From contig JAOPZD010000430.1 in the NCBI GenBank assembly GCA_025964295.1, forward strand, positions 1 through 51,674: a DNA stretch of 51,674 bases, read 5' to 3'. Below the pieces are notes generated by a model, which worked only from the letters and a program-made list of their open reading frames with translations, was not told the origin of the DNA and searched no databases. Shown here piece after piece: positions 1 through 7,692 of this stretch. Position numbers and translations under genes: made by a program. The DNA is from Conexibacter sp. GTDB taxonomy: Bacteria > Actinomycetota > Thermoleophilia > Solirubrobacterales > Solirubrobacteraceae. Numbering within the stretch: the stretch's first letter is position 1; each line of letters starts with the position of its first letter.

Positions 1-1183
1 CGTCCCAATAGCCGGCGGTCATCGAAGGGGCGCGGACGAGGATCTCGCCCTCGGCCCCGGGCTCGGCCTCCGCGCCCGTTTCGTCGACGAGCCGGATCTG
101 CACGTGCATCGACGGCTTGCCGGCCGATCCGGGCTTCGTGCGCAGGGCGTGCGCGGGGACGAAGGTCACCGAGCCCCCGGCCTCCGTGAGTCCGTAGACC
201 TGGACGAAGTCGGTGCTCGGGAACGCCTCCTGCGCGACCTGGGTCATGCTCGCGGAGATCGGCTGGCCGCCGCACATGATCATCCGCAGGCGGCTCGTAT
301 CCATGTCCGCGAGACCCGGCACCTCGAGGATGTCGTAGAGCATCGTCGGCACCCACAGGACGTGCGTGATGCCGTGCTCGGCGACGTAGCGGACAACGGA
401 CTCGGCGTCAAAGCCGCTCGAGCGCTTGATGTGGACGGTGCCGCCGGCCTGGAGCACGGACCAGGTGAAGTCGTGCCGCCCGCCGATGTAATAGAGGTCG
501 ATGACAGCGTAGGTCGCGCAGTCGGGGCCGAGCCGATAGTCGATGACCTGCTGGATCGCGTTGAACAGCAGGCTCCCGTTGCTCCAGACGACGCCCTTCG
601 GTGTGCCCGTGGTACCGGAGGTGAAGATGATCTCGTGAGGATCCGCGAGCGTCCCCACGCGCTCGGGCAGCGCGGGCGAGGCGGACGCGGAGAGCTCCTC
701 GTAGTTGACGTCGCCGGCGTCGCTGTCGAGAACGATGATCGTGCTGAGATCAGGGATCTCGTCCGCGTCCCGCAGCGCGGAGAGGGTCGGCATGAAGCGG
801 TCCTCGGTGATCACCGCTCGGGCCTGCGAGCGACGCAACAGGTTCCCTAGCTCGGCGTCGCGGAGCCGCCAGTTCAGCGGCACCATGATCGCGCGGGCGG
901 CGGCGATGCCGCCTTCGATCTCGATGTACTCCAGCCGGTTGGAGCTGAGCACCGCCACGCGCTCCATCGGCTCGATGCCGAGATCCGCCAGGCCGTTCGC
1001 CAAGCGACGTGCGCGGTCGCGCAACTCGCCGTACGTGCGCTGCGTCTCCTCGAACACGACCGCGGGCCGCTCGTCGTCCAGGCCACCCCGCTCGAGGAGG
1101 TAGGGCACGGTCAGGTACTCCCACCGTGAGGCGTTGCTCAGGTCCAGCTTTACCCTGCTGCGGTCGACGTCCGAGGTGGACAC
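1..1183 (-). CDS. Acyl-CoA ligase (AMP-binding, FadD-like), 3' end cut by window
   Basis: ATP-dependent acid:CoA ligase that would form an acyl-AMP and then the CoA thioester, feeding the catabolic genes upstream. About 394 residues are visible; the C-terminal subdomain lies outside the window. I read a GTG start at 1183, with AAGGGA about 8 nt upstream. The phosphate-binding motif FTSGTTGTPKG is at residues 187-197, and a YGLTEAGG motif comes later. It is a close paralogue of the ligase at 31593-33299: one 28-residue stretch around the DLYYIGGRHDFT motif matches at 23 positions. It follows the phosphotransferase gene after 89 nt that contain a perfect 18-bp palindrome, so it may have its own regulated promoter. 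The chain length or ring type of the acid cannot be told from the sequence. Confidence 0.9.
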   Translation of the reverse strand, partial: MSTSDVDRSRVKLDLSNASRWEYLTVPYLLERGGLDDERPAVVFEETQRTYGELRDRARRLANGLADLGIEPMERVAVLSSNRLEYIEIEGGIAAARAIMVPLNWRLRDAELGNLLRRSQARAVITEDRFMPTLSALRDADEIPDLSTIIVLDSDAGDVNYEELSASASPALPERVGTLADPHEIIFTSGTTGTPKGVVWSNGSLLFNAIQQVIDYRLGPDCATYAVIDLYYIGGRHDFTWSVLQAGGTVHIKRSSGFDAESVVRYVAEHGITHVLWVPTMLYDILEVPGLADMDTSRLRMIMCGGQPISASMTQVAQEAFPSTDFVQVYGLTEAGGSVTFVPAHALRTKPGSAGKPSMHVQIRLVDETGAEAEPGAEGEILVRAPSMTAGYWD

Positions 1184-1249
1184 GGCGCTCGTCCCTTCAT
1201 CGGTGGTTCCAGACGGGAGCGAGCTTGTCAGCGGGGGCTGCGACCGCCT

Positions 1250-1267
1250 ACTGGCGCTAGCGCCAGT
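1250..1267. promoter_or_regulatory. Operator-like dyad, copy A (perfect palindrome)
   Basis: ACTGGCGCTAGCGCCAGT is a perfect 18-bp palindrome. It lies 66 nt before the GTG start of the acyl-CoA ligase and 5 nt past the stop of the phosphotransferase gene. It is the best-formed of eight related dyads in the window. The binding protein is unknown. Confidence 0.7.
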
Positions 1268-1272
1268 CGCGC

Positions 1273-2307
1273 TCACCAGTCCATCAGGCGGATCATGTCC
1301 TGCCGCAGACCGGGCAGGGCGAAGCGCGTCCACACCATCCGGATGTCGTCCGTCTGGCCCGTGGAATACACGCGCACACCGGTGGCGAGGATCGCCAGCA
1401 ACATCAGCGCCCCGACCACGGAGAACGTCCGCACGACGTCGGTGTCGACGGGCTGCCCCGTGGCCGCCGCGTAGCGCGCGTGGAACCACTCGCGGTCGGC
1501 GACGGCGTTAAGCAGCGACGATCCCGGCTTGGCGAACTTGCCGGCGTGGTAGTCGAGCCCCATGTAGCCGAGGTCGAAGCGGGGGTCTCCGAGGAACGAG
1601 AGCTCCCAGTCCAGGACGCCCGTGATCCGCCGGTCGTCGACCAGGCAGTTCCCGATGCGGTAGTCGCCGTGGACGAGCCGTGGCTCGACCGGCGGTGGAG
1701 TCCGGTCGCGCGCCCACGCGTAGGCCTCCTCGATCACGGGGTCGGGGACCAGTTGCATCTCGTGCTGGATCCCGTGCCAGTGCGTGAGGGTCTGCTGGAA
1801 GTCGCGGGGCGTCACGACGCCGTGCAGGCGCGTGGACGGCAGCGCGTGGATGGCGGCGAGCGCGTCGACGAGGTCCTCGGCGTACCCCCGGTGCTTATCC
1901 CAGTCGGCTTCGAGCACGCGCCGGTCCTTCGGGCGCCAGACGTTGGGCGCCCACCCCGTCAGCCGGCTCATCGCGAAGAACGGCCCGCCGAACGGCGTGT
2001 CCTCGTCGTCGGCCATGCCGTAGACGGCCGGGATGGGGACGGGCTCGTCGGCGAGGATCGCATAGGTCCGGTACTCCTGCCCCAGGTCGGTGTCGAGGAT
2101 CGCGCCCTGGGGGCGGACACGCAGGATCGCCTCGACGGCCCCCTGGTCGGGGTCATCGACGGTCAGCGCCCACGAATGACGGGACCAGCCGCCCTCCAAC
2201 TGCCGCAGGTCGGTCACCGCCGCACCGGCGCCGATGGTGCCGTGCTCGCGCATCACGGTGAGGGCCGCGTCCTTACGCGCGCCGTCCGGGTCGTTGGGCG
2301 TCGTCAT
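1273..2307 (-). CDS. Phosphotransferase family protein (APH/ACAD10-11 type)
   Basis: Protein-kinase-fold small-molecule phosphotransferase of 344 residues. The catalytic loop HGDYRIGN is at residues 213-220 and the Mg-binding DWE at 233-235. Relatives in acyl-CoA clusters resemble the kinase domain of ACAD10/ACAD11, which phosphorylates 4-hydroxyacyl-CoA before elimination. A similar role here is inferred from the acyl-CoA dehydrogenase in the same operon. Antibiotic inactivation is unlikely in this context. The start overlaps the preceding gene by 4 nt (ATGA), so the two are translationally coupled. Confidence 0.88.
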   Translation of the reverse strand: MTTPNDPDGARKDAALTVMREHGTIGAGAAVTDLRQLEGGWSRHSWALTVDDPDQGAVEAILRVRPQGAILDTDLGQEYRTYAILADEPVPIPAVYGMADDEDTPFGGPFFAMSRLTGWAPNVWRPKDRRVLEADWDKHRGYAEDLVDALAAIHALPSTRLHGVVTPRDFQQTLTHWHGIQHEMQLVPDPVIEEAYAWARDRTPPPVEPRLVHGDYRIGNCLVDDRRITGVLDWELSFLGDPRFDLGYMGLDYHAGKFAKPGSSLLNAVADREWFHARYAAATGQPVDTDVVRTFSVVGALMLLAILATGVRVYSTGQTDDIRMVWTRFALPGLRQDMIRLMDW

Positions 2308-2702
2308 GCTTGTGCCCCGGCCAGGGCGGCGACCTCGCGGTCGGCCATCTCCGCCAGCACCCGGTGGACCTCGCGGCGCAGCGCGGCGTCCGCGTCCGCG
2401 GACCCGAGCCCGGTCAAGAGCGTCGTGAGGACGATGCCCACCTCGGCGCCGTCCGTGGCCTCGGCGATCCCCGTGCGCGCCTCGAGTGCGTCGGGCCCGC
2501 CGTCGCGGACGAGCGGGTCCTCCAGCGCCGTCCGCAGCCAGCGCAGCAGGTCGGGCGCGGCGCGCTCCTCGGCTGCCAGGTGCCGGGCGACGCTATAGGC
2601 CGACAGCAACTGGCTGCGCTGGTAGTCGCTGTTCTGCCCACCGTCGTCGGCGGCGGCGCGCAGGACGCGGGCCACGCCGAGGATGAGCTCGTACGGCTTC
2701 AT
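2304..2702 (-). CDS. Small protein, DUF6285-like
   Basis: A 132-residue, Ala/Arg/Leu-rich, apparently all-helical protein with no signal peptide or membrane segment. It begins MKPYELILGVARVL, a pattern I associate with DUF6285 proteins that sit beside phosphotransferases of the ACAD10/11 type. That assignment is from memory of the family and is only moderate. The ATG at 2702 is chosen by this pattern; a GTG at 2714 in the same frame is an alternative. It sits 13 nt after the oxidoreductase stop and overlaps the phosphotransferase start by 4 nt. Its biochemical role is unknown; an accessory subunit for the kinase is a guess from co-occurrence. Confidence 0.7.
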   Translation of the reverse strand: MKPYELILGVARVLRAAADDGGQNSDYQRSQLLSAYSVARHLAAEERAAPDLLRWLRTALEDPLVRDGGPDALEARTGIAEATDGAEVGIVLTTLLTGLGSADADAALRREVHRVLAEMADREVAALAGAQA

Positions 2703-2715
2703 GGGGTTGAACACG

Positions 2716-3687
2716 TCAGCGGACCTCGACCACGAGCTTGCCCTGTGCGGTCCGGGCCTCGATCCGCCGCAGGGCGTCGGCGACGTCGTCCATGGCCACG
2801 AGGGACTCGAGGATCGGTCGCACATGACCGGCGCGGACGAGCGCGGTTACGGCGTGCCCGACCCGCTGGGCGACCTCGGGCCGGCGTTCGACGTAGGCGC
2901 CGTACGCCGCACCGACGACCGCGACGTTGCCGAACAGGATCCGGTTCGTGCGGATCTGCGGGATCTCTCCGCCGGCGAAGCCGAGGACCAGGAACCGGCC
3001 GTCCTCGGCCATGACGCGCAGCGAGGCCGAGAGCCGGTCCCCGCCCACCGGGTCGGCGACGACTTCCACGCCAGCGGGGACGAGCGCACGGACCTCGGCT
3101 GCCCAGTCGCCGGTGGTGCGGACGACGTGGTCCGCGCCGGCGGCGCGGGCCACCGCCTCCTTCTGTTCGGACGACACGACGGCGATCGTCCGCGCGCCGA
3201 GGCCCTTGGCGACCTGGAGGGTGGCGCTGCCGAGGCCGCCGGCGGCGCCGTGCACGAGGATCGTCTCGCCTTCCCGCAGTCCGGCGCGCAGGGCGACGGC
3301 GAAGTAGGCGGTGTGCGCGTTGGCGGTGAGCCCGGCCCCTTGGGCCCAGTCCAGCTCCGGGGCCAGCGCGAAGGTGGTGCCGGCCGGCGCGACGACGCGC
3401 TCGGCCATGCCGCCGTAGGGCAGGAGCGCCGAGACCCGGTCGCCGGCGCTCACGTAGGCGTCGGCGCTCGCCTCCACGACGGTGCCCGACACCTCCAGGC
3501 CCGGCGAGAACGGCAGCTCCGGCTTCAGCTGGTAGCGGCCGTAGGTGTACAGGAGGTCGGGGAACGTCACGCCGCAGGCGTGCACGTCGATGAGGACGCC
3601 GGACCCGCGGAGCGCCGGGCTCGGGACGTCGTCCTCCAGGCGCACCGCGCCGGGCCCGCTGAGAGCCGTGACGTGGACCGCCCTCAT
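2716..3687 (-). CDS. NADPH:quinone oxidoreductase (zinc-free MDR family)
   Basis: Medium-chain dehydrogenase/reductase of 323 residues. An N-terminal GroES-like half (about 1-125, with LIDVHACGVTFPDLL and FSPGLEVSGTV) is followed by a Rossmann half containing HGAAGGLGSATLQVAK, the nucleotide-binding AxxGGxG region typical of quinone reductase and crotonyl-CoA reductase relatives. The zinc ligands of alcohol dehydrogenases are absent. In this operon it may reduce an enone or enoyl-CoA intermediate. It overlaps the LLM gene upstream by 4 nt (ATGA). Confidence 0.88.
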   Translation of the reverse strand: MRAVHVTALSGPGAVRLEDDVPSPALRGSGVLIDVHACGVTFPDLLYTYGRYQLKPELPFSPGLEVSGTVVEASADAYVSAGDRVSALLPYGGMAERVVAPAGTTFALAPELDWAQGAGLTANAHTAYFAVALRAGLREGETILVHGAAGGLGSATLQVAKGLGARTIAVVSSEQKEAVARAAGADHVVRTTGDWAAEVRALVPAGVEVVADPVGGDRLSASLRVMAEDGRFLVLGFAGGEIPQIRTNRILFGNVAVVGAAYGAYVERRPEVAQRVGHAVTALVRAGHVRPILESLVAMDDVADALRRIEARTAQGKLVVEVR

Positions 3688-4709
3688 CCCGGGGTCACCG
3701 CGGAGAGCTGCTCGATGAGCGACAGCGCGCTTTCGGTCGTGCGCTCGGGCGCGAGGCGGAAGCTCGGCACATAGAGGACGACCTGATCCAGGAGCCCGTC
3801 GTACCGGCGCAGGCCACTCCGCACGTCCTCCGCGGACCCGGCGACGGCGAAGGCGTCGATCATGTCATCGGTGACGGCGCTCACCATCCCGTCCGTGTCC
3901 CGGGCGGCGAACGCCTCGCGGATCCGGGCGCCCTCGGCGGCGAACCCGCTGACCTCGAGGATCCGCCCGTAGGACTTGACCGAGCAGTAGAAGGCGATCT
4001 GGGCGGCGGCCTCCCACCGGGCGCGCTCGACGTCCTCGTGGATGACCGCGATGACGAGGCTCGCGACCGCGACGTCCGCCACGTCGCGTCCGGTCTTCGC
4101 CGCGCCGCGCGCGAGGGCCGGGCGGACCTCCTCCTCGAGGTAGGCGACCGTGAACAGCGGATGCCCGAGCAGGCCGTCGGACACACGCCCGGCGGTCTCG
4201 ATCATGCGCGGGTTCACGCCGGCGGTGTAGATCGGGATGGCCTCGCGCAGCGGCGGGACGACGTCCCCGGTGGTGCGGAGCTTGCACCGGTAGAAGCGGC
4301 CCTCGTGGTCGACCGGCTCCTCGTGCAGGCGCCACAGCCGGCGGACCAGCGGGACGAGCTCCTCCATCCGGACGGCCGGAGCCTCGGGGTCGAGCCCGTG
4401 CCAGTCGGAGATCATGCGGCGCGTCCCGTTGCCGAGCCCGAGGACGAAGCGGCCGTCGGCGAGCTCGTCCAGGTCGCGGGCCTCCGCCGCCAGTGTGAGC
4501 GGCGTGCGGCCGACGCCGTAGGCGATCCCGGTGCCGACGCTGCAGCGCTGGGTGCGGTGCGTCATCTCGGCGACGGTGATCGTGGCCGAGCGGCTGTAGA
4601 GCTCGGGCGCCCAGACGGCGTCCAGGCCGGCCCGGTCCGCCGCGGCGGCGATGTCGCCGACCGCGCGGACGGACGTGCCGAGCGGTGAGATCCCGAGGGT
4701 CGGGGCCAT
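3684..4709 (-). CDS. LLM-class, probably F420-dependent oxidoreductase
   Basis: A 341-residue luciferase-like TIM-barrel protein. It begins MAPTLGISPLGTSVRAVGD, followed by AADRAGLDAVWAPELYSRSA and then the family block LDELADGRFVLGLGNGTRR. These features match F420-dependent LLM oxidoreductases of actinomycetes; flavin use cannot be excluded. The ATG at 4709 is chosen because family similarity starts there and because it lies 2 nt after the stop of the enoyl-CoA hydratase; the frame stays open further upstream but encodes only Arg/Pro-rich sequence. A second LLM protein of this class occurs at 17848-18837. The substrate is unknown. Confidence 0.88.
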   Translation of the reverse strand: MAPTLGISPLGTSVRAVGDIAAAADRAGLDAVWAPELYSRSATITVAEMTHRTQRCSVGTGIAYGVGRTPLTLAAEARDLDELADGRFVLGLGNGTRRMISDWHGLDPEAPAVRMEELVPLVRRLWRLHEEPVDHEGRFYRCKLRTTGDVVPPLREAIPIYTAGVNPRMIETAGRVSDGLLGHPLFTVAYLEEEVRPALARGAAKTGRDVADVAVASLVIAVIHEDVERARWEAAAQIAFYCSVKSYGRILEVSGFAAEGARIREAFAARDTDGMVSAVTDDMIDAFAVAGSAEDVRSGLRRYDGLLDQVVLYVPSFRLAPERTTESALSLIEQLSAVTPG

Positions 4710-4711
4710 CC

Positions 4712-5509
4712 TCAGGCTCCGGTGAAGGCGGGCGTGCGGCGCTCGCGGAACGCGCTGAGCGCCTCCGGGAAGTCGCTGCCCCGGGTCGCCAGGGTCTGGC
4801 CGCGGTTCTCGGTCTCGATGGCGTTGCGCAGTCCGGACGCATCGACGTTGGCGTGCACCACGCGCTTGGTCAGCATCACGCCGAATGGGCTGTTGGCGGC
4901 GATCTGCTCGCCGATGGCGAAGGCCGCGTCGAGCAGCTCGTCGGCCGGCACGACCTGGTTGACGAGGCCGATGCGCTCGGCCTCCTCGGCGTCGACGAAG
5001 CGGCCGGTCAGGAGGATCTCGGACGCGCGCCCGAGCCCGACGATGCGGGGCAGCGACCACGAGACGCCGATGTCCCCGGCGGACAGACCGATCCGGACGA
5101 ACGCGGCGTTGAAGCGGGCCTCCGGCGAGGCGATGCGGATGTCGGCGGCGAGCGCCACGCCGAGACCGCCGCCGGTCGCCGCTCCGTTGACTGCGGCGAT
5201 CACGGGCTGCGGCAGCTCGTGCAGCGCGACCATCGACCCGGCCCAGCGCTCCTGGCCGAGCATCATCTCCGAGGCGGTCATGTCCGGCAGCGTCGCGGCC
5301 TGGTCGAGGTCCAAGCCGGAGCAGAATCCTCGCCCTTCGCCGGTCATGACGACAGCGCGGACCGACGGGTCGGCGGCGATCTCGGCCGCCACCCAGTGGA
5401 ACTCGTCGAACATGCGGAACGTGAGGGCGTTCAGCCGGTCGGGCCGGTTGAGCGTGATCAGCGCGATGCCGGGTCGCGGGTGGGTGAGGGTGAGGGTCTC
5501 GTAGCTCAT
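4712..5509 (-). CDS. Enoyl-CoA hydratase/isomerase (crotonase)
   Basis: Crotonase-fold protein of 265 residues, near the usual length. The CoA-binding stretch ALITLNRPDRLNAL is near residue 16-29, the oxyanion-hole segment GEGRGFCSGLDL near 70, and AVNGAATGGGLGVALAADI near 110. It would hydrate or isomerize an enoyl-CoA made by the dehydrogenase encoded just upstream, with which it overlaps by 4 nt (ATGA). It is one of three crotonases in the window and the sequences are not near-identical, so they probably act on different intermediates. Confidence 0.92.
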   Translation of the reverse strand: MSYETLTLTHPRPGIALITLNRPDRLNALTFRMFDEFHWVAAEIAADPSVRAVVMTGEGRGFCSGLDLDQAATLPDMTASEMMLGQERWAGSMVALHELPQPVIAAVNGAATGGGLGVALAADIRIASPEARFNAAFVRIGLSAGDIGVSWSLPRIVGLGRASEILLTGRFVDAEEAERIGLVNQVVPADELLDAAFAIGEQIAANSPFGVMLTKRVVHANVDASGLRNAIETENRGQTLATRGSDFPEALSAFRERRTPAFTGA

Positions 5510-6732
5510 GCGGTGACTCCAGCGGGGCGCGGATCGTGGAAACGCGACAGCTCGCGCCGTGCGATGGTCTGCTTGTGGATCTCGTCGGCGCCGTCGCCGA
5601 TGCGCAGGTAGCGGTTCCCGCGCCACATGGCGGCCAGCGGGATGTCGTCGCTCACGCCGAGCGCGCCGTGGACCTGGATCGCCCGGTCCAGGACGTCCAT
5701 CGCCATCTGCGTCACGTAGACCTTCGCGATCGAGATCGACTGGCGCGCGTCGCGCTTGCCGATCGTGTCCATCTCCCAGGCCGCACGGGTGGTGAGCAGG
5801 CGCGCCGCGTCGATCTCGATGCGCGAGCGGGCGACGAAGTCCTGGATGAACTGCTTGGCGCCCAGCGGCTCGCCGAAGGTCTGGCGCGAGTTCGCGTAGC
5901 GGCACATCATCTCGTAGCCGCGCTCGGCGAGCCCGAGCAGGCGGAAGCAGTGGTGGATCCGGCCGGGGCCCAGGCGGTTCTGCGCGACGAGGAAGCCCTC
6001 CTGCCGGGCGCCGAGGACCGCGTCGGATGGCACGCGGCAGTCCTCGTAGGCGATCTCCCAGTGCCCGGGGCCGGCGCTGTGCCCCATGTGGGAGATCGGC
6101 CGCACCATCTCGAAGCCCGGCGTGTCCGTCGGGACGATGAGCATCGTCGCGCGCCGGTGCGGGCGGTCGTCAGGGTCGGTGACGGCCATGACGATCGCGA
6201 ACTCGGCGCCGAGCGCGCCGGTCGTGAACCACTTGCGCCCGTTGATCACCCAACTGTCGCCGTCGACCTCTGCGCGGCAGGCGAGGCCGGTCGGGTCCGA
6301 CCCGGAGGTCCCCGGCTCGGTCATCGAGAAGCACGAGCGGAAGTCGCCGGCGAGCATCGGCTCGAGCCAGCGCTCGCGCTGGTCGGCTGTCCCGTGCTCG
6401 GACAGGATCTCCATGTTGCCGCTGTCCGGCGGCTGGCAGTTGAAGACCATCGGGGCCCAGGCGACGCGACCCATCACCTCGCACAGGAGCCCGTACTCGG
6501 CGTGGCCGTAGCCCGGCCCGTACCGCTCATCGGGCATGAACAGGTTCCACAATCCCTCCGCCTGGGCGCGCTCACGGAGGGCGATGAGCGCGTCCGGGAA
6601 AGCGACGTTCGGGCCGACCTCTCGGTCGATCGCGGCGTCGATCTGCGCCTCGACCGGCTCGACGTGCTCGGCGACGAAGGCGCGCAGGCGTTCGGCCGTC
6701 TCGCGGGCCCTGGGAGAGTGCTGGAAGTCCAC
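5506..6732 (-). CDS. Acyl-CoA dehydrogenase
   Basis: Flavin-dependent acyl-CoA dehydrogenase of 408 residues and first gene of the operon. FAD and substrate motifs are visible: FSMTEPGTSGSDPTGL in the middle domain, INGRKWFTTGA, and the C-terminal segments AIQVHGALGVSDDIPLA and YLRIGDGADEIHKQ typical of the ACAD10/11 branch. Together with the phosphotransferase and DUF6285-like genes downstream it makes an ACAD11-style module split over separate genes. An operator-like dyad lies 34 nt before its ATG. Confidence 0.92.
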   Translation of the reverse strand: MDFQHSPRARETAERLRAFVAEHVEPVEAQIDAAIDREVGPNVAFPDALIALRERAQAEGLWNLFMPDERYGPGYGHAEYGLLCEVMGRVAWAPMVFNCQPPDSGNMEILSEHGTADQRERWLEPMLAGDFRSCFSMTEPGTSGSDPTGLACRAEVDGDSWVINGRKWFTTGALGAEFAIVMAVTDPDDRPHRRATMLIVPTDTPGFEMVRPISHMGHSAGPGHWEIAYEDCRVPSDAVLGARQEGFLVAQNRLGPGRIHHCFRLLGLAERGYEMMCRYANSRQTFGEPLGAKQFIQDFVARSRIEIDAARLLTTRAAWEMDTIGKRDARQSISIAKVYVTQMAMDVLDRAIQVHGALGVSDDIPLAAMWRGNRYLRIGDGADEIHKQTIARRELSRFHDPRPAGVTA

Positions 6733-6766
6733 GACTCGATCCTGTCAGCGGGGGTCAGGGCGGGGA

Positions 6767-6784
6767 ACTGTCAGTAGTGCCAGT
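6767..6784. promoter_or_regulatory. Operator-like dyad, copy B
   Basis: ACTGTCAGTAGTGCCAGT matches 14 of 18 positions of the palindrome at 1250-1267. It lies 34 nt upstream of the acyl-CoA dehydrogenase start, in a 172-nt gap that otherwise shows only GC-rich sequence and no clear terminator for the preceding hydratase gene. Confidence 0.6.
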
Positions 6785-6904
6785 CACCCCGGGAGACCTG
6801 CGCACCCGGGTCCGGGCACGCGTTGGGGCCGCCCGGCGGGGCGGTGCAGCAGCGCGTCCGGGACCGATCCGGCCGGACGGCTCAGCAGCCCCGCCTTGTT
6901 GCGT

Positions 6905-7681
6905 TCAGGAGGCCGTCTTCTCGAGGAACGCGCGCATCGCGGCGAGCGTCTCGGGCGTCCCGAGGGCCATCGCCTGCGCGTGCTCCTCGAGCCGCAGCGA
7001 GTCCTCGAGGGTCAGCGCCTGGCTACGGTTGATGAGCCCCTTGGCCATCGCCATCGTGGCCGGAATCGTCTTCGCCATCCGGGCCGCGAGCTCGTGCGCG
7101 GTCTCGAGCGCCTCCTCGGCGGTGGCCGCGACGGACTTCACGATCCCGAGCCGGAATGCCTCGGCGCCCGAGATCTCCTCGCCGAGCAGCATCAGGTCCT
7201 TGGCGGCGTGGATGCCGACCGCGCGCGGCAGCAGCCACGGGCTGCCGAGGTCCGGGACGAGGTTGCGGCGGACGAACACCTGGCAGAAGCGGGCGTCGGC
7301 GGTCGCCACGACGAGGTCGCAGGCCAGCGCGGTGCTGAACCCGGCGCCGTACGCGGCGCCGTGGACGGCGGCGACGATCGGCAGCCGGCTGTCGCGCAGC
7401 CCGACGATCAGGGCGTGGAGGTCTCGCATGGAGTCCAGGCGCGGGCCCGGCTCGCCGTCCGCGACGCGCGTGCCCATGTCGGCCAGGTCGCCGCCGGAGC
7501 AGAAGGCGCGGCCGGCGCCGGTCAGCACGGCGGCCCGGACGCCGGGGTCGGCCTCGGCCTCGTGCAGCGCCGCGACGACGTCCCGCACCAGCTGATTGCT
7601 GAGCGCGTTGAGGGTCTCCGGCCGGTCCATCGTGATGCGGGCCACGGCGTCGTCGCCGAGCTCCCAGTGGGCGTAGCTCAT
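6905..7681 (-). CDS. Enoyl-CoA hydratase/isomerase (crotonase)
   Basis: Crotonase-fold protein of 258 residues. Oxyanion-hole motifs are GAGRAFCSGGDL and AAVHGAAYGAGFSTALACDL, and ARFCQVFVRRNLVPDLGS lies where the catalytic glutamates sit in other crotonases. The ATG at 7681 has AAGGAG about 9 nt upstream, which fixes the start. It follows the carboxyltransferase subunit by 11 nt, so it probably acts on the carboxylated product, as 3-methylglutaconyl-CoA hydratase does in leucine breakdown. That specific reaction is inference from the neighbours. Confidence 0.9.
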   Translation of the reverse strand: MSYAHWELGDDAVARITMDRPETLNALSNQLVRDVVAALHEAEADPGVRAAVLTGAGRAFCSGGDLADMGTRVADGEPGPRLDSMRDLHALIVGLRDSRLPIVAAVHGAAYGAGFSTALACDLVVATADARFCQVFVRRNLVPDLGSPWLLPRAVGIHAAKDLMLLGEEISGAEAFRLGIVKSVAATAEEALETAHELAARMAKTIPATMAMAKGLINRSQALTLEDSLRLEEHAQAMALGTPETLAAMRAFLEKTAS

Positions 7682-7692
7682 GATGCTGCTCC

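Noticed and set aside
1480..2598. Long plus-strand frames opposite the minus-strand catabolic genes here and throughout 1-31 kb.
   Set aside because: They are Arg/Gly/Val-rich antisense shadows typical of GC-rich genes; the minus-strand frames carry clear family motifs.
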